Below, in pieces: positions 7,884-13,231 of a stretch of DNA of 13,231 nt. The translations under genes and the position numbers were made by a program. This DNA comes from CAZZKG01 sp964654825 (GTDB taxonomy: Bacteria > Gemmatimonadota > CAZMKB01), in assembly GCA_964654825.1 (NCBI GenBank), contig CAZZKG010000080.1, positions 1 to 13,231 of the forward strand, in the 5' to 3' direction. Numbering within the stretch: position 1 is the first letter of the stretch; each line of letters begins with the position of its first letter. The notes beneath the pieces were generated by a model that worked only from the letters and a program-made list of their open reading frames with translations, was not told where the DNA came from and made no database searches.

Positions 7884-7975
7884 CAATGCCTCCTTCGAGA
7901 AGTGAACCCGATACGGTATCTTTAATATATTACAGATGCTGTACCGAATTTGTTTCACAATCATGTGTTCTCCTC

Positions 7976-8004
7976 AAGTTAATATTTCGTGTTCTGAGTG
8001 TCAA
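7976..8004 (-). promoter_or_regulatory. Candidate promoter of the M28 peptidase gene
   Basis: TTGACA at 8004-7999 on the minus strand is followed after 17 nt by TAACTT (7981-7976). The -35 box is perfect but the -10 box is poor. Shifted AT-rich hexamers (ATTAAC, ATATTA) nearby could serve instead. Transcription would start near 7970, which favours translation from ATG 7883. Confidence 0.35.
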
Positions 8005-8060
8005 CGAACCCCACTACGACACCCGTCATATGATGTTTGGTCAACCGAGCGAATTACGAT

Positions 8061-8111
8061 CCGTTCGACCGGGTTTGAAACGAACGGTCCGGGCTCGGCC
8101 GATCGACCGGG
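8061..8111. repeat. Inverted and direct short repeats upstream of the hyp promoter
   Basis: CCGTTCG (8061-8067) and CGAACGG (8081-8087) form a perfect 7-bp inverted repeat with a 13-nt spacer. TCGACCGGG occurs twice (8065-8073 and 8103-8111), and TCGGCCGA (8095-8102) is an 8-bp palindrome. They sit 20-70 nt upstream of the hypF -35 box, where an activator or repressor could bind. The function is a guess. Confidence 0.3.
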
Positions 8112-8130
8112 AAGTCCGATCTCCCCATCG

Positions 8131-8159
8131 TTGACAGAGAAGCGCCGAACCCATAATAT
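8131..8159 (+). promoter_or_regulatory. Sigma70-like promoter of the hyp operon
   Basis: TTGACA (8131-8136) is separated by 17 nt from TAATAT (8154-8159). The -35 box is perfect and the -10 box is good. Transcription would begin near 8166, about 60 nt before the chosen hypF start. I saw no sigma54 or FNR-type motif here. Confidence 0.65.
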
Positions 8160-8224
8160 ACCGGTACGCCCCGAGCCCCTTCACGAGTATGGACGAGCCT
8201 CACTGTCAGGAGACCTGCACGGAC

Positions 8225-10121
8225 ATGAAGGACGACAAAACAGCCAAGGGGATAAAACGATATCGTGTCAATGTGTCAGGTACGGTACAGGGTGTCGGTT
8301 TCCGTCCCTTCGTGTTCCGNNNNNNNNNNNNNNNNNNNNNNNNNNNNNNNNNNNNNNNNNNNNNNNNNNNNNNNNNNNNNNNNNNNNNNNNNNNNNNNNN
8401 NNNNNNNNNNNNNNNNNNNCACATCCCGTACGACAGGGACAAGACGACCATGGAACCTTTCACCATGTGCGACCGGTGCAGGAAGGAATACGAAGATCCA
8501 CTCGACAGAAGATATCATGCTCAGCCGAATGCGTGCCCGGACTGCGGCCCGGCATTGACTCTGCTCGATGCATCCGGTGGTATAATCGACACGGAGGACC
8601 CGATCGCCGAAACCATCAGAAAACTGGCGGAAGGTCATATCATTGCGATAAAAGGTCTAGGCGGGTTTCACCTCGCGGTCGATGCCACGCGCGGGGACTC
8701 GGTATCGAAACTGAGAGACAGAAAACACCGTGAGGAGAAACCTTTCGCATTGATGTCAGGAAGAACGAGTGCCGTGCGTACGTTCGCAGAGCTCAGCTCT
8801 GACGAGGAAGCGCAGCTCGTAAACCCGGCCCGCCCGATTCTGCTTCTTCAGAAGAAGGATGACGGACCTGTTGCTGAGGAAGTAGCTCCCGGCAACCGGT
8901 ATCTTGGCGTCATGCTCCCCTACACTCCCCTCCACCACCTGCTTTTTCGTGGCAAGGAGGCGACTCCAGTCGCACTCGTTATGACGAGTGCGAACCTGCG
9001 CGAGGAACCGATCGTCAGGCACAACTCGGAGGCGCTCGAGAGGCTCAGGGGCATCGCGGACTTTTTTCTCGTCCACGACCGGGAAATCCATCAGCGGGCC
9101 GACGATTCCGTTTTGAGAGTGATCAGGGGGAAACCATCTATGATACGGCGATCACGCGGCTATGTCCCCTCACCCGTGATACTGACCAAAGAGGTAGGTA
9201 AGATCCTCGGATGCGGTGCGTTTCTAAAGAATACTGTCTGCCTGGCCAGAGCCAGTTATGCCTATCTGAGTCAACACATCGGCGACCTCGAGCATGAGCT
9301 TTCTCATGTATTCTACGTCGACACGATCGAATACCTCGAGCGTATCCTCGACTTCCGCCCTGACGTCCTCGCACACGACCTCCACCCGGATTATCCCAGC
9401 ACCATTTATGCTATGCAGAGAGACGGGGTAACGAAAGTGGGTGTGCAGCACCACCACGCGCACATCGCGAGCTGTCTCGCGGAAAATGGTCAGACAGGCC
9501 CGGTCATCGGGATCTCCTGTGACGGGACCGGCCTCGGTGATGACGGGACCATATGGGGCGGGGAGATTCTCCTGGCAGACATCGGGGAATACACGCGGAT
9601 CGGCCACTTCGAGTCCTTCCCCCTTCCCGGAGGGGACAGTGCGGTGAGAGAACCCTGGCGCACTGCGTGCTCTCTCATCAGAGAGAGCTTCGGAGACGAC
9701 CACGAAGCAGTCTTCTCCGATCTCTTTCCNNNNNNNNNNNNNNNNNNNNNNNNNNNNNNNNNNNNNNNNNNNNNNNNNNNNNNNNNNNNNNNNNNNNNNN
9801 NNNNNNNNNNNNNNNNNNNNNNNNNNNNNTGCGGCATCCGGACAGGCTCCCGGGGAGATCAGCCTCAGGTTTCACAACTTCACCGTCAACTCACTCGCGG
9901 AAGCGGCGATTCGTGCGCGGGAGAAGACGGGCTTACAGACCGTGGCCCTGTCGGGCGGCTGCTTCCAGAACGCTTACCTCAGCAACAGGCTTACGGAACA
10001 ACTCGGGTCCTCGGGGTTTACAGTACTAACCCACTCACTGGTTCCACCCAACGACGGCGGGATTTCTCTCGGCCAGGTCATCGTTGCAGACAGCATACTC
10101 AGGAGTGACAGGATCGCATAA
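8225..10121 (+). CDS. hypF: Carbamoyltransferase HypF ([NiFe]-hydrogenase maturation), interrupted by two assembly gaps
   Basis: HypF uses carbamoyl phosphate and ATP to place a carbamoyl group on the C-terminal cysteine of HypE, the first step toward the cyanide ligands of the [NiFe] site. The acylphosphatase motif GTVQGVGFRPFV (R27) is at the N-terminus. After gap 1 come zinc-finger pairs (CDRC, CPDC), a YrdC-like domain (KGLGGFHL, LRDRKHREEKPFALM) and the Kae1-like domain with HHHAH and GLGDDGTIWGGE. After gap 2 the true frame starts at 9831 and contains LSGGCFQNAYLSNRL and PPNDGGISLGQ, ending at TAA 10119-10121. About 563 residues are readable against roughly 750 in the family, so near 190 are hidden, including the first zinc-finger pair. 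The start could instead be ATG 8189, but that one lacks a ribosome binding site; ATG 8225 has AGGAG 12 nt upstream. First gene of the hyp operon. Confidence 0.95.
8320..8419. other. Assembly gap (100 N) in hypF, first
   Basis: Exactly 100 N. It hides most of the acylphosphatase domain and the first zinc-finger pair. By comparison with the family the real stretch should be about 300 bp or more, so 100 is a placeholder. Confidence 0.97.
9730..9829. other. Assembly gap (100 N) in hypF, second
   Basis: Exactly 100 N inside the Kae1-like domain. The coding frame resumes at 9831, not 9830, so a true length of 100 would break the gene. The real length must be a multiple of three. Confidence 0.97.
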
Positions 10122-10134
10122 CAGGAGAACAGAC

Positions 10135-10356
10135 ATGTGTCTCGGCGTACCCATGAAAGTGATCGAACTCTTCGAGAACACCGCCGTTGTCGAGCTCTCC
10201 GGCACAACGAGAGTCATCAGCACCGCACTCCTCGAAAAAGTTTCAGTAGGTGAACATGTCATTGTCCACGCGGGATTCGGTATCCAGGTCCTCAATGAGG
10301 AAGAGGCGGAGGAGACACTAAGTCTGATACGCCAGCTCGTAGAGGAGGAAGAGTGA
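10135..10356 (+). CDS. hypC: Hydrogenase maturation chaperone HypC
   Basis: Small chaperone, 73 aa, that binds HypD and carries the Fe(CN)2CO unit to the hydrogenase large subunit. It starts with the family signature MCLGVPMKV, where Cys2 is the iron-binding residue after Met removal. The middle has the usual OB-fold strands (TAVVELSGTTRVISTALL; GEHVIVHAGFGIQVLNEEEA). ATG 10135 has AGGAG 7 nt upstream (10123-10127), and a longer reading from TTG 10084 would lose the Cys2 signature, so I reject it. It follows hypF after 13 nt and overlaps hypD by 4 nt (GTGA). Confidence 0.96.
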   Translation: MCLGVPMKVIELFENTAVVELSGTTRVISTALLEKVSVGEHVIVHAGFGIQVLNEEEAEETLSLIRQLVEEEE

Positions 10357-11444
10357 AACAGATCGAGGAGTTCGGGAGCGCTCGTCTCGTCAGTGGACTC
10401 GCCGGGAGGATACGGAGAGACATCGGGGGGAGAAGCCTCAGGTTCATGGAAGTGTGCGGTACCCACACCGTGGCGATGTTCCGGCACGGGCTGCGCGAGC
10501 TTCTCGGAGAGGATATCGAGCTCCTCTCCGGACCGGGGTGCCCGGTCTGCGTCACACCCAACAGCTACCTGGATCGTGCCATACAGATAGCCAGGGACCA
10601 CCGGGTCACGATAACGACATTCGGGGACATGATCAGGGTGCCGGGTTCGAGATCGAGTCTGGAGAGGGAACGCGCCGAAGGTGCCGACGTGAGGATCGTC
10701 TATTCCCCGCTCGATGCGGTCTCGATCGCCGGGAAGGCGCCACAGAAGAATGTGGTGTTTCTCGGTGTCGGTTTCGAGACGACGGCGCCTCTTGTCGCAT
10801 CATCTATACTGGAAGCCGAGAGAAGAAACATACCGAATTTCACTGTGCTTTCCTCTCACAAGAGGATCCCCCCGGCGCTCGAAGTCCTCGCCGCAGATCC
10901 GGGGATCGGTGTCGACGGCTTTATACTCCCCGGTCACGTGAGTGTCATTATCGGCAGCCGGGCATATGAGGCCGTACCCCGGGAGTACGGCATACCCTGC
11001 GCGGTGACGGGCTTCGAACCGCTCGACCTGATGAACGGTATCCACAGCCTGGTGAGACAATGTGTCGAAGGCAGAGCCGGTGTCGAGATCGCCTACACGA
11101 GGGCGGTCACACCCGAAGGCAACAGGAAGGCGCTTGCAATGCTCGATGAGGTCTTCCGGGTAAATGACGCCGAGTGGCGGGGTATCGGCTCTATACCCCG
11201 GACAGGTTTCAAAATCGCGGACAGGTACGCTCACCGGGACGCGCTCTGCGTATTCCCCGTCGAAATGGATCCACCTGAGGACCATCCTGCGTGTCGATGC
11301 GGAGATGTGCTCAAAGGCAAGACGATACCGACCGACTGCCCGCTCTTCGCTGCGGCCTGCACACCGGAATCACCACTCGGCCCGTGCATGGTGAGCACGG
11401 AGGGTACCTGTGCGGCTTACTACAAGTATGGAAGACAGGCATGA
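10353..11444 (+). CDS. hypD: Fe-S protein HypD, hydrogenase maturation scaffold
   Basis: HypD, 363 aa, is the scaffold with HypC on which iron receives CN and CO ligands. Family signatures are intact: CGTHT (Cys35), GPGCPVC (60-66, Cys63 and Cys66), GFETTAP (140-146) and LPGHVSVIIG (192-201). The C-terminal cysteine cluster at 314, 316, 329, 336, 345 and 353 includes the four [4Fe-4S] ligands. The start is GTG at 10353, overlapping the hypC stop, with AGGAGG 4 nt upstream (10343-10348). It overlaps hypE by 4 nt (ATGA). Length is normal. Confidence 0.96.
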   Translation: MKQIEEFGSARLVSGLAGRIRRDIGGRSLRFMEVCGTHTVAMFRHGLRELLGEDIELLSGPGCPVCVTPNSYLDRAIQIARDHRVTITTFGDMIRVPGSRSSLERERAEGADVRIVYSPLDAVSIAGKAPQKNVVFLGVGFETTAPLVASSILEAERRNIPNFTVLSSHKRIPPALEVLAADPGIGVDGFILPGHVSVIIGSRAYEAVPREYGIPCAVTGFEPLDLMNGIHSLVRQCVEGRAGVEIAYTRAVTPEGNRKALAMLDEVFRVNDAEWRGIGSIPRTGFKIADRYAHRDALCVFPVEMDPPEDHPACRCGDVLKGKTIPTDCPLFAAACTPESPLGPCMVSTEGTCAAYYKYGRQA

Positions 11445-12451
11445 ACAAGGACATGATACTTCTCGCCCACGGTGAAGGCGGGAGATTGTCGAGAGACCTG
11501 ATCGAATCACTCTTCTACGAGGCATTCGGCAACCGTTACCTGGATGGACTCGACGATGGAGCTCTCCTCCCGAAAGGGAACGGACGGACGGTGTACACTA
11601 CGGACTCGTATGTAGTAAAACCTCTCCTTTTCCCGGGCGGTGACATAGGGATGCTGTCGGTGTACGGGACCTGCAATGACCTCGCCGTAATGGGAGCGAA
11701 GCCGGTGTATCTCTCCTCCGGATTCATCATCGAGGAGGGAATGCGTATCGAGATCCTCCGGAACATTGTCAGATCGATGGCACATGCCTGTGAAGTCTGC
11801 GGCGTCCGGATCGTCACCGGTGACACGAAAGTGGTCGAGAGGGGAAACGCCGACGGTCTCTACATCAATACGAGCGGCATCGGGTACCTGCAGGAGGGTG
11901 TCAGCCTTTCACCGAAACGATTACAGTCCGGTGACGCGATCCTGGTGAGCGGATTCCTGGGAGATCACGGTATCGCCGTGCTGCTGGCGCGTGAACAGCT
12001 GGCTGTCCGATCATCCATCGAGAGTGATGCCGCCCCTCTCTGGCTTCTCACGAAAAACCTTCTCGGCTTCGGCAGGGCGATCAGGTTCATGAGGGACCCG
12101 ACACGGGGAGGTCTGGTCACCTCCCTCTGCGAGCTGGCCGCCGCTTCTGGATTTTCCCTCTCTATCGATGAAGAACAGGTTCCGGTGCGGGACGAAGTGA
12201 GAAGCGTCTGTGAGATCCTCGGATTTGATCCACTCTATATCGCAAACGAGGGGAAACTCCTCCTCGTAGCGTCCGGGAAATCTGCCGGGAAGATCCTCGA
12301 TACCATGAAGGCTCACCCCCTGGGGCGGAATGCCGCCATTATCGGTGAGGTGACGGACACTCCGCCGGGGAAGGTGATACTGCACACCCGGGCCGGCGGA
12401 AGAAGGTTGATGGATTTGCTCAGCGGTGAACAGCTTCCGAGGATCTGTTGA
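11441..12451 (+). CDS. hypE: HypE, thiocarboxamide dehydratase making the cyanide ligand
   Basis: HypE, 336 aa, dehydrates the carbamoyl group received from HypF to a thiocyanate on its C-terminal cysteine and passes CN to the HypC-HypD iron. The protein belongs to the PurM-like ATPase family. Visible motifs are HGEGG (10-14), LDDGA (37-41), DSYVVKP (55-61), FPGGDIG (64-70), GDTKVVE, RDPTRGGL and ANEGKL. It ends exactly in PRIC, the conserved tail with the acceptor Cys336. ATG 11441 overlaps the hypD stop; an upstream start at 11291 would run 150 nt into hypD and is unlikely. hypA follows after 19 nt. Confidence 0.97.
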   Translation: MNKDMILLAHGEGGRLSRDLIESLFYEAFGNRYLDGLDDGALLPKGNGRTVYTTDSYVVKPLLFPGGDIGMLSVYGTCNDLAVMGAKPVYLSSGFIIEEGMRIEILRNIVRSMAHACEVCGVRIVTGDTKVVERGNADGLYINTSGIGYLQEGVSLSPKRLQSGDAILVSGFLGDHGIAVLLAREQLAVRSSIESDAAPLWLLTKNLLGFGRAIRFMRDPTRGGLVTSLCELAAASGFSLSIDEEQVPVRDEVRSVCEILGFDPLYIANEGKLLLVASGKSAGKILDTMKAHPLGRNAAIIGEVTDTPPGKVILHTRAGGRRLMDLLSGEQLPRIC

Positions 12452-12470
12452 TCGCAATTACGGGGTTTCG

Positions 12471-12818
12471 ATGCATGAGATGAGTATCGCGATGAGCCTT
12501 CTCGATATTGTAAGAGACACCCTCGAAAAGGTTCGGGACGCCGGCAGAGTTGAGGCCATCGACCTGAGGATCGGAAAACTCCGCGCGGTGGTACCGGAAA
12601 ACCTGGAGTTCTGTTTCGAAGCGGTCTGTAAGGGTACGCAGTTCGAGGGTGCCGTACTCCGGATCGATGAGATCCCCGTGAGGGTGAAATGCAGGGAGTG
12701 CGGTGAGGTGACGGAGAAGACGGACCCGGTGTTCCTCTGCACCGGCTGCGGTTCGAAGAAGCTTGACCTTCTGTCCGGGCAGGAACTCGAGATAGATTCC
12801 ATAGAGGTGGAAGATTGA
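12471..12818 (+). CDS. hypA: Nickel chaperone HypA
   Basis: HypA, 115 aa, brings nickel to the hydrogenase large subunit together with HypB. The N-terminal MHEMSIA signature carries the nickel ligand His2, and two CxxC pairs (C74/C77, C90/C93) form the structural zinc site. Start ATG 12471 keeps His2 in place; a longer reading from 12426 would remove it. The ribosome binding site is weak (GGGG about 5 nt upstream). Length is normal. It is spaced 19 nt from hypE and 17 nt from hypB, in the same operon. Confidence 0.96.
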   Translation: MHEMSIAMSLLDIVRDTLEKVRDAGRVEAIDLRIGKLRAVVPENLEFCFEAVCKGTQFEGAVLRIDEIPVRVKCRECGEVTEKTDPVFLCTGCGSKKLDLLSGQELEIDSIEVED

Positions 12819-12835
12819 AGAAGAGAGGGGATCAC

Positions 12836-13204
12836 ATGGAGATAAAGGTGGTAAAAGACATCTTAGAAGCGAACGACCTCGTCGCGGCAGGTATCAAGGA
12901 AAAACTGTCCGGAAGCGGCACTTTTATGATCAACGTCATGGGATCACCCGGATCGGGTAAGACGTACCTGATCGAAAAGACGATCGAAGGGCTCGGGGAA
13001 CGATGCAGGATAGGAGTAATCGAGGGGGACATCAGAACCTCCATGGACGCGGAGAGGCTCGCCCCGTATGACATACCGGTGGTGCAGATCAATACCGAAC
13101 CCTTCGGGGGAGACTGCCACCTGCCGGCTACAGCCGTAGGAAAACGAATGGGAGGAGAGAGAACACGCACACCCCACACCTCCACCTCGCGTGCCTCGTC
13201 GTGA
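12836..13204 (+). CDS. hypB: Nickel-insertion GTPase HypB, 3' part broken or mis-assembled
   Basis: HypB is a GTPase of the SIMIBI class that works with HypA to insert nickel. ATG 12836 follows GAGGGG by 6 nt. The first ~100 residues are typical: P-loop GSPGSGKT (36-43), EGDIRTSMDAERL (63-75, switch region) and QINTEPFGGDCHL (84-96), whose Cys94-His95 are metal ligands. There is no histidine-rich or CxxCGC N-terminus, so nickel storage is not expected. From about residue 101 the protein stops resembling HypB (GKRMGGERTRTPHTS) and ends at TGA 13202-13204 after 122 residues, while the family needs roughly 210-230. The NKxD nucleotide-specificity motif is missing. No other frame of the last 100 bases restores it, so this is a contig-end error or a real break. 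Confidence 0.85.
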   Translation: MEIKVVKDILEANDLVAAGIKEKLSGSGTFMINVMGSPGSGKTYLIEKTIEGLGERCRIGVIEGDIRTSMDAERLAPYDIPVVQINTEPFGGDCHLPATAVGKRMGGERTRTPHTSTSRASS

Positions 13205-13231
13205 CGTGTCGACATCACGCGCTGCGAATGA

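Larger units (their letters stand above)
7884..8224. other. Divergent intergenic region between peptidase and hyp operon
   Basis: About 340 bp between two genes that are transcribed away from each other. It holds a likely hypF promoter (8131-8159), a weaker candidate peptidase promoter (8004-7976), an alternative in-frame peptidase start at 7964, and a cluster of short symmetric repeats at 8061-8111. I see no RNA gene or further coding region in it. Confidence 0.7.

Noticed and set aside
9830..10108. Continuation of HypF in the frame that starts at 9830
   Set aside because: It gives Arg/Gln-rich nonsense. The frame starting at 9831 contains the conserved HypF motifs LSGGCFQNAYLSNRL and PPNDGGISLG and ends at 10121.
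1..13231. tRNA, rRNA, CRISPR arrays, insertion sequences, prophage or defence genes
   Set aside because: I looked for cloverleaf or rRNA-like stretches, regularly spaced long repeats, transposase or integrase motifs and found none.

Overview
The window suggests a moderately GC-rich, diderm bacterium, most likely an uncultured lineage of the wider FCB type (Bacteroidetes/Chlorobi-like and related candidate phyla). The clues are a phosphate-selective outer-membrane porin, a PstS without a lipobox, and a secreted peptidase ending in a 'YPNPFNPATTI' FlgD-like/type IX-style sorting domain. This placement is inferred from gene content only. Four runs of exactly 100 N (2142-2241, 5534-5633, 8320-8419, 9730-9829) are scaffold placeholders. 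All lie within or at the edge of genes, so parts of three genes are missing.

Minus strand, positions 1-5108: a phosphate-starvation block. Read in the direction of transcription it is phoB (response regulator), phoR (histidine kinase, 4-nt overlap), then a Pho-controlled operon of phosphate-selective porin, pstS and pstC (cut by the window edge). Between phoR and the porin lie four TTAAC-type repeats spaced exactly 11 nt, followed at the usual distance by TATATT. This is a convincing Pho box and promoter. Its transcript would begin close to a terminator-like hairpin. PhoR/PhoB would sense low phosphate and switch on outer-membrane entry (porin), periplasmic capture (PstS) and inner-membrane import (PstC).

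Minus strand, positions 5108-7883: a large secreted zinc metallopeptidase of the M28 family with two fibronectin type III domains and a C-terminal sorting domain. A strong rho-independent terminator (5052-5081) separates it from the phoB promoter.

Plus strand, positions 8225 to the end: the [NiFe]-hydrogenase maturation operon hypF-hypC-hypD-hypE-hypA-hypB, tightly packed with overlapping start/stop codons and a sigma70-like promoter at 8131-8159. HypF and HypE make the cyanide ligands, HypC and HypD assemble the Fe(CN)2CO unit, and HypA and HypB deliver nickel. No hydrogenase structural gene is in the window. The last ~90 bases do not continue HypB and look like a contig-end error or a real break.

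Every gene belongs to a known family and I do not see an undescribed system. The most useful new observations are the Pho-box array with its adjacent hairpin, the unclear start of the porin gene, and the broken hypB end.
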